DNA from: Fomes fomentarius
Taxonomy: Eukaryota; Basidiomycota; Agaricomycetes; Polyporales; Polyporaceae
Assembly (NCBI GenBank): GCA_022606135.1
Contig: JABYQN010000006.1
Span: 1,922,001 to 1,986,000 of the forward strand
DNA: 64,000 nt
Direction: 5' to 3'
Under the pieces are notes generated by a model, which was not told where the DNA came from, ran no database searches, and saw nothing but the letters and a program-made list of their open reading frames with translations. Of the stretch, positions 11,893 to 23,251 are shown in pieces. Both the position numbers and the translations under genes were made by a program. Positions within the stretch are counted from its first letter, which is position 1; each line of letters begins with the position of its first letter.

Positions 11893-12842
11893 TTATTCCG
11901 AAATGCCGACACGCTCCTGGTAGGCCTTCCATCCTTCTGCTCGGTACCTCTCTGCTTGCTCTCGTACTACCTCGGGGTTTGCTGCGTTGTCTTTGCCATA
12001 CACTCCTCGGCCGACGATGATCACATCGCAACCTGACTCCAGGATGACCTCGCGCGGCGTCCGGTACTGCTGACCCATACCATCACCCTTCGTGTCCAAT
12101 CCCACCCCAGGTGTGAGGGTTAGGAAGTCTTCGTCCAATGAAGACTCGCCCTCCCGGAGCCCTACTCCGTCCATGCGTCGCTGAGCGATGAAGCCGATCA
12201 CGAAGTTGGGGTTCGCACGAGCCATACGGACGGCCTCCTCCGTGTAGGAGCCGGTCGCAAGGCTGCCTTTTGTGCTCATCTCTGCTAGGAGGAGGAGACC
12301 CCGCCCGAGCGGAAGGCCCACAGATGAAAGCCCTGAGATGATAGACGGGCCGGGAACGGGATGCGCGTTGGTGATGTGAGACCAACTGGCGATTTTGTAG
12401 ACGCCGCTCGAGTACTGTAGCGCAACCGTATTCCCTGTCATACCCTATTTCAGTCACAGTTCAAAGTCGACGCACTGCTAGCATACCGATATCAGCGAAC
12501 TTCCGATCCTCGAAGATCTGGAAGTCGTGCTTTTCACTGAGTTCCCGCAGACGGTCGATCACGGAAGAATCGAAGTCCTCTATCACATCTACATGAGTCT
12601 GCCAGTAGCACATATCAAACTCTTCCAATTAGTCCAGAGTATACAGACGACTCTACCTTGACCAGACAAATGTACGGGCCTACTGTGTCGATGATCCTGA
12701 GGAAGTCGGCCTGTTTGACCACATCGACACTGACGCAGAGATTCGTGCGCTTGCGCTCGATTGTCTCGAGGAGTGCTTTTGCGGCAGGATTCGTGTGCTT
12801 CGCAGCTCTTTGCGAATACGTTTGCTGGGCGACAGCAACCAT
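11893..12842 (-). CDS. URA3: Orotidine 5'-phosphate decarboxylase
   Basis: Three exons, 12842-12657, 12598-12487 and 12434-11893, give 279 aa. The catalytic segment [19 protein letters not shown] carries the Asp-Lys-Asp network of the family. [71 protein letters not shown] and [11 protein letters not shown] follow in order. The enzyme converts OMP to UMP, the last step of pyrimidine synthesis. I chose the ATG at 12842, which gives the usual short N-terminus. An in-frame codon 16 residues upstream is not ATG. The second intron could be misread by annotators, because an earlier AG (after AATAG) breaks the frame. The AG after TATGAC restores FADIGNT. Confidence 0.97.
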
Positions 12843-12984
12843 GGCAGACAGGGTGACGGAGGGGACTGCTCCATCCGATTCTTTGCGCACTCAGGACGTG
12901 GAGGAGATAAGATAAGATGAAAGTTCACGGGCGTCCTCTCGGACGCGAGGCGCAATCTAATCTCTCTTCGGTTGATCTCCTTCC
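12843..12984. promoter_or_regulatory. 142-bp bidirectional promoter between URA3 and PUS7
   Basis: The start codons of URA3 (-) and PUS7 (+) are only 142 bp apart, so this interval must hold both 5' leaders and most promoter elements. I see no clear TATA box. Shared regulation is possible but unproven. Confidence 0.55.
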
Positions 12985-15900
12985 ATGTCCTCCTCTCCCA
13001 AAATCCGCGCCCGTGAGCACGACGATCACGTACCAGACGAACCCACCGCGAAGCGGACCAGGCTTGACGGCGTTGAAGATGCGGACGGAGACGTACCCAT
13101 GAACGGAGACCGGGAGGTCGCCGTCATTGACATCTCCGAGCTCGAAGAGCAGGATGCGATGGACATCGCGACGAACAAGGAGCCGGAGAGTATGCTTCCT
13201 CCAAGCCACGCCCTCTTGAACGCGCCGCCGCCTGTATATGGCCCGGATGGTAACATGCAGCAAATCATGGAGACAGACGTCGGGATATCCGAGTACATTG
13301 GCCATGATGTACCTCCAATCGAGGGAATCATCAAGCAAAGGTGCGCTCGTCCACATCCCTTATGAATATACATGCATATCTGTGCCTCGTAGGTTCACAG
13401 ACTTTCTGGTATATGAAGTGGACCTTGATGGTCAAGTCATCCACCTAAAATCTCTAAGCATGCCCTCTTCGTCGAAGAAGGGGGCAGATGCCGCTGCCGC
13501 CGGAGACACGACCAATGCTGCAACTTTAACAACTGGATCTGACATATCACTCTCCGATCAATCTGCGCTGGCAACAGAACAAGTACCTGAGCCAGCAGTC
13601 GCGGAACCACCTTCAGGGTCCCCCTCGGGGGCTGCTCAGACAGAGACAGATGTGGAGGAAATTCCCCAGGAAGAAGAAACCTGGCCAGAGCGCTTCACAG
13701 AGGCACTCAAAGTGTTGCTGTCTGAAGCGGTCATTGGTCGCGTTAAGGCGCTATACTTGGAGGGACCTGAGCCTCCTTTGCCTTTCGTCAGCGATAGTGG
13801 CTGGGCTGGCCGTCAAGCCAAAGTCACTGAAGGCAGTACTGGTGGGGATGGTGGAGAAACGTCCGCTGCTAGCACGCCAACGCAGACTGAGGAGTCCGAA
13901 CCTCGAGGCAAAGGCAAGCGTGGCAGGGACAGAAATAGAGGCGGTAGAGGCGGGAGAGGCGGTAGGGGTGGTAAAGGCGGAGGAAGAGGACGCCCCGGTG
14001 AGCGAGAAGATCACCGTAGGGTGCTATCCGATGTCCGTGCCCACGTGTCTTACTACGCTCTTTGTGAATGCAACCTGACCAGTGTCAAACTCCAAATAGC
14101 CCATTGCGTCGAAGGAAACCCGCACAGCCCTCCATCAAATTATCCGAGACTTGTTTGGTGGTAAGTTTGACACCGAAACTGATACGACCACGCCTGCCTC
14201 AGAAGATGGCTCGCGCATTGCTATCAAGTGGTCCAAACGCGGAGCAGGGGGCGGTCGTGATCGTGGAGGAGGGCGGGGGGGACGTGGTGGCCGGGCGGAT
14301 GCAGGTTCGTTCATGCATTGCATTATCACTGAGGAGACCGTCTAGTAACAGGCCACTCATCAGGCATAGGTGGGGAACGGGGCGGATACCCTCCCTACAT
14401 CCATTTCACGCTACAGAAAACGAACCGGGACACGCAAGATGCTCTCGCGCACTTGTCAAGGACACTACATTGCACCGTGAAGGACCTTTCGGTTGCTGGA
14501 ACCAAAGACAAGCGTGGCGTGACAGTGCAGCGAGTCTCCTTACGACGCGGCAACAAGACGGTGGAGGACGTGTGGAAGATGGCCAACGGCCTGAACGGCC
14601 GTCGTACCGCTGAAGAGGTGTTGACGCAGCGAGGGGAGCGGGGCGTGAGAGTTGCGGACTTCAACTACCGGAAGGCCAGTTTGGAGTTGGGTATGCTGAA
14701 GGGCAACGCATTCGTTATCACGCTCAGGTATGTGCCAATTTCTTCGCATCACTTCTCACCGCCTAACATGAGTGGTAGGAATGTCCGAGTCGATTCGCTG
14801 GTGACCTTGGACCGCGCGATGAATACTATCAAGACCAAAGGTTTTATAAATTATTACGGTACGTGCCTATCGTCAGAGACATGTCTTGGCTCTCATTGCC
14901 TCGTTCAGGCATGCAGCGCTTCGGGACTGCGAGCATCCCCACGCACACGATCGGACTTGCGCTGCTCAAAGGCGATTGGCACAAAGCTGTTAACCTCATT
15001 TTGCGCAATCGTCCAGGAGAACATCCAGACGTCGTTGCAGCTAGGAATGCGTGGCTGGTCGACGGTGATCTCGACCGGGCCCTCGCACTGATGCCTCGCC
15101 GAGTCGTAGCTGAGCGGTGTATCCTGGAGAGCTACAAGAAACAGAATGGAGACACTCGGAATGCGATGGGCGCCCTGTCAACTGTGAGTCCTTCTCCGCG
15201 TCCCCGAACTCATGGCACTGAACTAGTCTCGAGATTCCGCGGAACCTTAGGTTGATGTACATCCATGCATATCAGTCCTACGTTTGGAACGCCATTGTCT
15301 CCGAGAGGATTCGCATGCATGGAGCAGATAAACCTGTGGTTGGCGACCTCGTCTTCGACGGGGAGTCTTCGTTGACTAAGGCTGGTGTCGATGATGGTGA
15401 TGCCGAGACATCTCTCGAGGCTGCTGAAGGAGAGGTGGCATTAGGAGACGACAAAGTGGCCAATGAGGAGACTAGTATGGGTCAGCTTCACTGCCACCTT
15501 GACTATGTGACTAATTTGCGGATTAGCTACTGACTCGGGAAGATCCAACAAGAGATCGAGGAAGGCTTGGGAACCGCCGAAGGTGAAGACTTTGACGGAG
15601 GCCGACCTGGATAAGTACTCGATATTTGACGTGATCATGCCCTTGCCTGGCAAGGATGTCGACTTCCCGGGCGGTACGCTTGGTGAACACTACAAGGAAT
15701 CCCTCACGCGCGATGGGCTCGACCCCGAGAACTTCGTGCGCAAACAGAGGTGAGTAGCCTGTCTGTCCACTCGAATTCGCGCTGACCATACGTCACGTAG
15801 GGATTACACCTTGGGCGGTTCTTACCGCAAGATCCTACACTTACCCAAGGAACTGTCATGGACCGTCCTGAGGTACACCGACCCGGATGTGTCTCTTGCG

Positions 15901-16134
15901 CAATCGGACGAGGACAAAATTCTCGGATTCACTCCTCCAGCATCGGTGGATGATGGCAAATTCCTAGCCCTCCAAATCAACTTGCAGCTTGGAACCGCAG
16001 CGTATGCCACGATGGCCTTGCGTGAAGTCACCAAGACGGAAACAAGCTCCCATTATCAAACTTCGCTCACACAAGCCTCGGAGGACCAGAAATACCGCAC
16101 GGGCGACGGCGTGGAAGATGAAGGAACAGAATGA
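12985..16134 (+). CDS. PUS7: Multisubstrate pseudouridine synthase, TruD family (Pus7)
   Basis: Nine exons, 12985-13340, 13393-14032, 14100-14304, 14370-14727, 14779-14858, 14909-15183, 15234-15474, 15527-15749 and 15801-16134, give about 903 aa, well above the yeast length of roughly 680. The N-terminus has [30 protein letters not shown]. The catalytic segment [15 protein letters not shown], near residue 447 with the active-site Asp in KD, is clear. Further conserved parts are [56 protein letters not shown] and [15 protein letters not shown]. The enzyme makes pseudouridine in tRNA, snRNA and mRNA. The extra length is mostly two Gly/Arg-rich stretches near residues 297-328 and 377-400, described under findings. 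The donor GTCCGT at 14033 is weak but gives the right frame. Confidence 0.95.
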
Positions 16135-16673
16135 ATGAGGCGAACGTGAGGACGTTCACTGACGTGGAACTACGTGGTAGCAACCTGTCAGCCTGTACAC
16201 TGTTGTGTATTTCATAGCCTTCCCACGGCATGTCGACAGATATATGACTGTCCTGAGAGTCTCAGTGAGAGAGTTGTGTATGTGTGTGAGCTTGAATGGG
16301 CGGAACCGCGCTTGCTACTGCGGGATGCCATCCAAGCCGCGACCCGGGTGATCGCTGACCGCGTCCCAGGCCGTTTCAGCCACATCCGTGCGCTCGCACG
16401 CATCCAGGCCCGAGCTCCTTTTCGTAACATGTCTATGCCAGCACTCTCACATATCCAACGGTTCCTTGCCGTATATCCACACATCCGTTTCTCATCCCTA
16501 TCAACGGCTGTTCTTCGTTGAATCTCAGGTTCATACGCCTCGCTTCCTCCCAAACGCCTATTTAGATCTGGCTCCAATATAAGGCCCGGCCATCCTTCCG
16601 TGTCCTCGGCTTGCGACCTGTCCCATCTGAACAACCTTCAAGTTTGCCTTTCGTTGCTGTACCACTTTGCAGG
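16135..16673. other. Intergenic region PUS7 to MFS transporter
   Basis: About 540 bp of 3' flank and promoter between two plus-strand genes. No coding frame of interest and no RNA gene seen. Confidence 0.5.
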
Positions 16674-18548
16674 ATGGGGAAAGTCGAGCGTGTTGTGTTT
16701 ATGTCCTTAGTGTTGGACCTCTTTGGTATGTTACCTCTTGTGTTGCATCCCATGCCAGGTCACTATAACCCTACATTATAGCATTCACTATCCCACTCCC
16801 TCTCTTCCCTCGTATCATTCAGTGGTATACGAAGGTGAGTTCGCGACTGTCTTCTGCTGATAGTATGCTGACGTAGACATCGTTGTCTAGCGGGAGTCCT
16901 CCGACCCAAACGGTTTCTTGTCGCGAACACTCTCCTTCGTTTCCTCGACACGCGCGTTGGTCTACACGCCGACGTCAAATCCTCAACGATGGGATGTTGT
17001 ACTCTTAGGTGGACTTATGGGCTCCATCTTCTCGTCAGTGTGGTTTCTCCCTCTCAAGACACGCGTGCTAACTTCAATGCCACCTTCCAAGTGCGCTGCA
17101 ATGGCCAGTCCGCTCAGTACTTCGGCAATGATTGATAAGCATTTAACGGGGTCAACAGGTTTATCTCACCTCGCATTGGATCGCTGAGTGATAGATATGG
17201 GCGGAAGCGTATCCTTTTGCTTACTATGATTGGAAACATACTGTCGGCTATAATGTGAGTCCCAACATGCTCTTTGCAATCTTCCCCGGTGGCTGAGCCT
17301 CTTTCCAGTTGGCTGACCTCTACAAATTTCGCGACCTACTTGCTCTCCCGAGTTGTTGGTGGCCTGAGTGAAGGCAATGTGCAGCTGGCCATGTAGGTTC
17401 AATGTTGGTCTTCCTGCTTCGATTAGCAACTGACCCAGTACCACAGTGCCATCTTGTCCGACGTCACTACCCCCGAAACCCGTGCGAAGGCATTGGCTCA
17501 CGTCGGTATCGCGTTTGCTATCTGCTTCATCATAGGGCCTCCCATCGGGGCCTACTTCGCGTCGAAGCCATTACCTTCGTCGATCGTTGCATCTGGCATC
17601 GAGCTTAACGTGTACGCGGCCCCTGCTGCGCTGACTTTGGTCCTTCTCATCTTGGAGACAATCTTCCTCATCGTGGCTCTCCCTGAAACTCGAGGCAAAG
17701 CTGCAATCAAGCCGAGTACCGTTCTCAAAGAGGTGGCAAATGGCAAAGCAAATGGCACTACCCAGACGTCTAGGCAGGAAACCGTTGCAGAGCGCCTGCA
17801 GATGCTCAAGACTTTGCAACGATTGCACTTCTTATTCCTGGGCGTCTTCTCTGGCGTCGAGTTCACCCTCACGTTCCTCACGTTTGATTGTGAGTAGCTC
17901 AGATCGTGTCATGTGCAATGTATGCTCACAGTGGTGGCCAGTGTTCGACTGGAACAACAGACAGAACGGCGCTCTGATCGGTTCCATTGGAGTCATCAGC
18001 GCCCTATTGCAGGGCGGGTATGTTCGTCGAGCCATGTCAAAGGTTGGTGAAGGCAAGATCGCCCGCCAGGGTATCAGTAGCTGCGCGGTCGGCCTGGTCC
18101 TTCTCGCCATCCTACCGCACACCTTGACAAACTACCCTACCATCGCCCTACGACTGCTCCAGGGTGCAGCGGTATGCATGGCCATGACTTCTGCAACAGT
18201 CGTCAACGCGCTTACAGCATATGCGTCACTGCAATGCGACGACATCACCGTGGACCCGGACACAGGCAAGGCTGTTGAGGAGCACCCAGATCTTGCCAAG
18301 GGTAAAGCTCTGGGTAAGTTCCGCTCGTCTGGTCAACTCGGACGTGCCATTGGTCCTCTCCTTGGTATGTGTATATCTCTTCCTCACTTTCATGTTGTAG
18401 CTCACGTCATTGCACAGCATGCGCGTCCTACTGGACCTTCGGCCCTTCGTTGACCTATGGGGTCAGCGCCATTGCAATGTTCCATCTCTCTCGGCGTATC
18501 AGGTCAGTAACCCAGAGGAGGACTGTAGTTGCAACGAAGACTCAATAG
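16674..18548 (+). CDS. MFS transporter, MFSD10/TETRAN-like
   Basis: Nine exons, 16674-16725, 16782-16834, 16891-17033, 17092-17103, 17159-17254, 17309-17392, 17447-17889, 17942-18364 and 18418-18548, give about 478 aa with the hydrophobic pattern of a 12-helix carrier. Landmarks are GGLMGSIFSALQWFISPRIG, the MFS signature LSDRYGRKRILLL, LLSRVVGGLSEGNVQLAIAI, GIAFAICFIIGPPIGAYF, LFLGVFSGVEFTLTFLTFD and LGRAIGPLLACASYW. The order and wording resemble animal MFSD10 and fungal tetracycline-transporter-like proteins, probably proton-coupled export of small organic ions. The substrate is unknown. The fourth exon is only 12 nt and is followed by a GC donor. I inferred this from the exact fit to the conserved helix sequence. 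Confidence 0.85.
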
Positions 18549-18987
18549 AACATGTGCTGGACTGAATAACACATTGTATACGCTATCACCTATATATTAA
18601 ATTTATTGGATGGATATTCTCGCGCGATTGGACCCTACCGTTGTGACCTATTGAGGAGAATGATACCGCCAATATTGCAGAAGCTAGTAATCCCCGTTTA
18701 AGCGCCTGACGTTCTAGTAGTCACGCCACATTAAACGGTACCGTCTCTGCCACTAACCATCAGGTGCGGTGCAAGGGATATCCAAGGAACAACGGCATAC
18801 TCGGTGTCAATCGGCGTAGCTGGTACGCTTCAATGCGGTTCTCCACGCGAAATGCCTACTACCTGCGGATATCTGCAACAACTGTGCTACCACTATACGT
18901 AGGTTCAATGATGTGTCCTAGCGCTGCCCCGGCTGTGTTCTGAGCAGCAACGCTCAGTTGTATCTCGACGAACGGCACGTAGAATGG
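18549..18987. other. Intergenic region
   Basis: About 440 bp between the MFS gene and the acidic orphan gene. It starts AT-rich (18570-18610) and shows no coding frame, repeat or RNA gene. Confidence 0.5.
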
Positions 18988-20381
18988 ATGTCCGAACGTG
19001 TTCTTCAACACGTTCTGGCAGATTTACGACCGTTGTGAGTATCTTTCATATACGATGGCGTCGTTCGACTTAGTTCCCGGATTGTGTCTGTCCTGCCGTA
19101 GGATCATACCGAAGTTGAATGCGGAAGCCGATGCACAGCTCGGTCCCAGTGGCCCTGCAAATGCCAAACGAGGCACTCTAGACGTGCATCGCGGAGGTAA
19201 GAGGCTATCCTGCCAGTGTGTGTACCCTGTAGCATGCTGATACCCATCGTATTGTGTACCATGCACTATAGACACATACCAATTCGCGTACTGGCTGCGT
19301 GGCACAGAACCACATGCTGTTCTCATCAAGGTATGAAACTCTCCAATGATACGAGTATACACGTCTGATAAGGGAATAGTCGCGAACGTTCACAGCTGCA
19401 CCAAATCCACCCCCGCGTGCGCTTCCACCTGCAGCATCGACTGAAACCGTGAAGGTCAAGGAGAGCAACCAAGGGCGCTCCAAGAAGGCCACCGGCACGA
19501 ATACGAGTAAGAAGCGCAAACCCAAACCGTGGCCCAAAAGAAAGGGAAAAGCTAGGGCAGTCGCAGAAGAGGACGAAGCCATCTCGATCTCCAGTGGAGA
19601 TGATGATCCCCTCGAGGGATCGGTGGCTACTAGGCGATCGAAACGTTCCAGAGTAGTCGTAGCTGGCGGATATCGAGAGGACCAGGATGACGAGATGCCG
19701 GATGCCGACGCCGTTGGATCTTCCATGGTACACGACATCCCGGGGGAGGACTATCAGCCGATGGAGACCGAACCAGCTCATCACGACTCGGATACTCGGG
19801 TGGTGCCCAAGCGTGAGGAAGAAGAACCCTCGCTGGGCGAGCCTCCCGCTGCAGATATGGAGGATACAGGGGATGGAAGGATAGAACCTGATATAATGGA
19901 AATCGAGCTTGTAGATGACGAAGAAGAGTCGAAACCGAAACCGATCCTCAAGCTACGTTACCACGGCTTCAACATCCATGGCCGTTGCCTGTGCGTCATC
20001 GTTGAACCCTACCCTTCCATTCGATCAGGGACACGCGCGCCCTCTCTCGCACCAACAGGTCTCATTGCGCCCCGAGCACCCAGCATCGCTCCTCCCGACT
20101 TCGTACCTAGCGGCGGAGCTGGACAACGAGAGCGCACGCCGCTGTTTCTACCTGACTTCGACAGAGAACCGACACCAGCACCTTCTGGTGCACGGACGTT
20201 GCCACCGGTGCCTCTCTTCTCGGGGTCTGTTGAGGACAGTGACGAAGAAGACGGAGGGATGGTCCTTTTCAGTCAGATTCTACGGTCTGTGGGCGATCAC
20301 ACCCCTGGCATCGCGGAAGACGACGACGAGATCGATGGCGCTGTGTTCTTCGGGGACGCAGATGAGACGAGAGAGTTGTGA
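18988..20381 (+). CDS. Uncharacterised acidic, probably nuclear protein
   Basis: Four exons, 18988-19034, 19102-19196, 19272-19330 and 19380-20381, give about 400 aa. I do not recognise the family. The N-terminal 75 residues look like a folded domain (SERVLQHVLADLRPLIIPKL, then DTYQFAYWLRGTEPHAVLIK). A Lys/Arg-rich stretch follows (KKRKPKPWPKRKGKAR), a likely nuclear localisation signal. It leads to long Asp/Glu/Ser-rich regions and a second ordered island, KPILKLRYHGFNIHGRCLCVIVEPYP, near two thirds of the length. The tail is Pro/Ser-rich and acidic. The splice sites give one clean frame from ATG to stop, and the two ordered islands argue for a real gene. The layout suggests a chromatin or transcription factor-associated protein, which is only a guess. 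Confidence 0.75.
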
Positions 20382-20439
20382 TTAGATTATGTATTGTACT
20401 TTGTACATGCTCAGGACACCGCATATAGCGAGTACTGCC

Positions 20440-22986
20440 CTACATGCGACCCATCTCCTTGAGGATGTCCACTGCCCTCTGCGAGGAAACCCTCCTGAAA
20501 CCATCGTTCGCCATATGGAACAAACCGTGTCCACCGGATAAGGCACGTAAACGAGTGGAGTAGTCAAGCATTTGGCTGAGCGGTGCGATCGCCAGTATCG
20601 TGCGCTTCATCCGAGTAGACGCGTTCTTCGCAGCTTTGCCAGTGGAAGGCGATAGCCACTGAGGTGGGATGTAGGCTCCTTCACTCATGTCCAGCTCTGG
20701 CTCCTCTTCGGCAGCATCGAGGTCGAGAACCTCGCCGCTGTGTTCTCCGAGGTCCTCGACGACACGACCAACTGAACCTTCGTCCACGCTGATCTTCAAC
20801 CTGATGTAGGGCTCCATGAGATCACCTGTACCCGCCGCACGGACAATGTTTCGCAGAACAGCCGCGCTCGCGCCTGCGAGCACGGACGGATGAGCTTCCT
20901 TGGGGATTTGCATGTCCTTGACCTGAATGTGCAGACGAGAAAGGGCAAGTGTGGTGTTCGGGGAGCTTGAGAGTGTGCTCGACAAGCCTCTTGCAACTTG
21001 AGCAAGACGGTCGTTCTGGTCCACATGAAGTTCGCCAGGCGGCACGCGTTTCCCATCAGCGGTCAACACGACATTGCCGTCCCACAATGGGTCGCCCTCT
21101 TCATCCTCCTCTAAAGATCTGACGGCAAGTGCGACTTGTGCCTGCACTGCGTGACCAGCGAGCTCGGTAGACCACTTGTCGCTTACGACAGAAATGTCGC
21201 CCGAACCAAGACACTCGCGGAAGCTGACCCGCCTACGGCCGAATTCGAAGTTGACTTTCCATTCCTCGCGTAGCCGCGACTCGACGATCTCGAGATGGAG
21301 CGCACCGAGTCCATGGACTAGCAGCTGCCCTTCATGAGTCTCCACGCGGACGGAGGGATCTGTGCGAGCGAGTGCAGCTAACGCGCCTTCCACGGGCTCG
21401 AGGTCGGCGTGAGAGTGGGGAATGACGGAGACAGACATCATGGCGGGAGGAGGAATAATATCTCTTAGCGACGAGGCGTTCGCTCCGCCTGCAACAGAGA
21501 CGAGCGTGTCTCCTGTGCGAGTGTACTTCAGCCCAAGCACGGCACCAACGGATCCGAAAGGCAAGGTGTCGACCTCTTCCGTTTCGGCAGCGTAAAGTAG
21601 CTGGAGCTTGGATATCTTCTCCCTTTGATGCTGCGTAGCATTCACGACCGAGCTCTGACTCTTTAGTGTACCTGCATAACGATGTTCACAATGCGTTCAG
21701 AGCAGTTGACGGGCAAGTGACATACCAGAGTATACGCGTACGAATGTCATCCATCCTTTCCGTTTGTCCCAACCGACTTTCCAGGCTAGCATGCGAAGAA
21801 GAGCATTCGGTTCGAGAGCTTGAGGGTTCGCCTCGACGTCGACCGGGCTTGGAAGCAACTCTCCGACGTAATTCATCAACAACTCTGTTCCGATATGCTT
21901 GAAGGCAGACCCGCACAGTACTGGCAGGATGTCATTGCGTAGGGTCGCTGCGCGTATATGGGGAAGGATTTCGGAAGAGGGAACTGACAAATAGGATGAA
22001 GGGTCATCGGGAAGGCTGAGCAGAGTGTCGAACAGGCCTTCTGACACGTGAGCAAGGTTGTCGAGTAGACTGACTCTGGCGGGGAGAAGGTGAGGAAGGA
22101 TGGGGTGAGATTGCGGAAACAAGCCACAACTCTCCAGTTCGGCGACAGTGCGAGGCAGCGAGTGAATGGTCTGACGACCGTTAGCGTCATACTTCCAAAC
22201 CTCCCAGTTGACAAGGTCTACCAGTCCATGTACTCCAGGTTCGGCTCGAACGTAGTCCTGAGGGTCGAACGATGCGATAGGCAAGACCAGCGCCATGGGT
22301 CGAGGATGTAGGCGATTTGCAAGAACAGAGAGCATTGACGTCCGAAACGATGCGCCAGCTCGGTCAAGCTTGTTCAAAAACAGTATTCGCGACTTGACAT
22401 CGTATCTAGCAGTGCACGGTTGTGGGTATGACGTTATGAACAGCTTAGGTAGCTCTCACCTCAGTATGGCTCACCTGTCCAATTGTCGCCAGACACCCTT
22501 GGTCTGGGCCTCTACACCTTCTACGGAGTCAATCAGGACCACCGCACCGTCGACGACGCGACTTGCGCTCTCCACCTCCATCCCGAAGTCGGCATGTCCA
22601 GGCGTGTCAATGAGGTTGAACGTCCAATTCTTCCATCTCACGGGGATGCTCGCGGATTGAATAGTGATGCCTCGTTCACGCTCCGCGGGTAAGAAGTCTG
22701 TGGTGGTACTTCCAGTATCCACAGAGCCTGCGGAAGAGAGATAGTGAGATTGCAACAAGATAGACTCGGTCAAAGTAGTTTTGCCAGAGTCTGGTCGGGG
22801 GAGATCAGCCAATAGGGTTGCGGACAATGCGATGGATTACATACCTATGTGCGCAACCAAGGCTATGTTGCGCAGTTTGGAAGGGTCATGTTTTGAATGT
22901 GTTGCGTACGGCCTATAGTAAAACCTTCGAGAAAAGCATGTTCGTAGGTCGCGATGTCGGAAGACAGCAACTAGACGAGTCACCAT
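20440..22986 (-). CDS. MEF2: Mitochondrial elongation factor G 2 (ribosome recycling GTPase)
   Basis: Four exons, 22986-22845, 22790-22475, 22405-21726 and 21671-20440, give about 789 aa. The first exon encodes an Arg-rich leader ([20 protein letters not shown]) suited to mitochondrial import, then [19 protein letters not shown] with the P-loop. [16 protein letters not shown] (switch I), [17 protein letters not shown] (G3) and [14 protein letters not shown] (G4) follow. The C-terminal half has the EF-G domains: [40 protein letters not shown] and [20 protein letters not shown]2mt proteins release mitochondrial ribosomes after termination together with the recycling factor. The stop codon lies 58 bp from the end of the convergent orphan gene, so their 3' ends probably overlap. 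Confidence 0.94.
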
Positions 22987-23251
22987 GACCCGGGAGTGGC
23001 CAGCGCAGTGGCGGGAGGATCGCGACTACCTGTCGAGCCGTGTCAACAGCAGCTCGCAAGGTCGGCGGAGAGAACCAGTATTGAGGCCGATTCTGCTCGA
23101 GCGAATACTGAGGCTGCTGGCCGAGGGAGGCTACAGTTGGCAATGGGTTAGGAACGTGTGTGGGCGCTTCATTGTAGGTTTTGTTACAGGCGTTCATGAA
23201 AGCCGGCCAATTGTCTTCCAACATGACAGCTTCCCTCTATCCTCCTCTCTC

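Noticed and set aside
14100..14345. GGTAAGT at 14159 as a donor inside PUS7
   Set aside because: It matches the donor consensus, but the sequence across it ([10 protein letters not shown]) is conserved coding sequence in Pus7.
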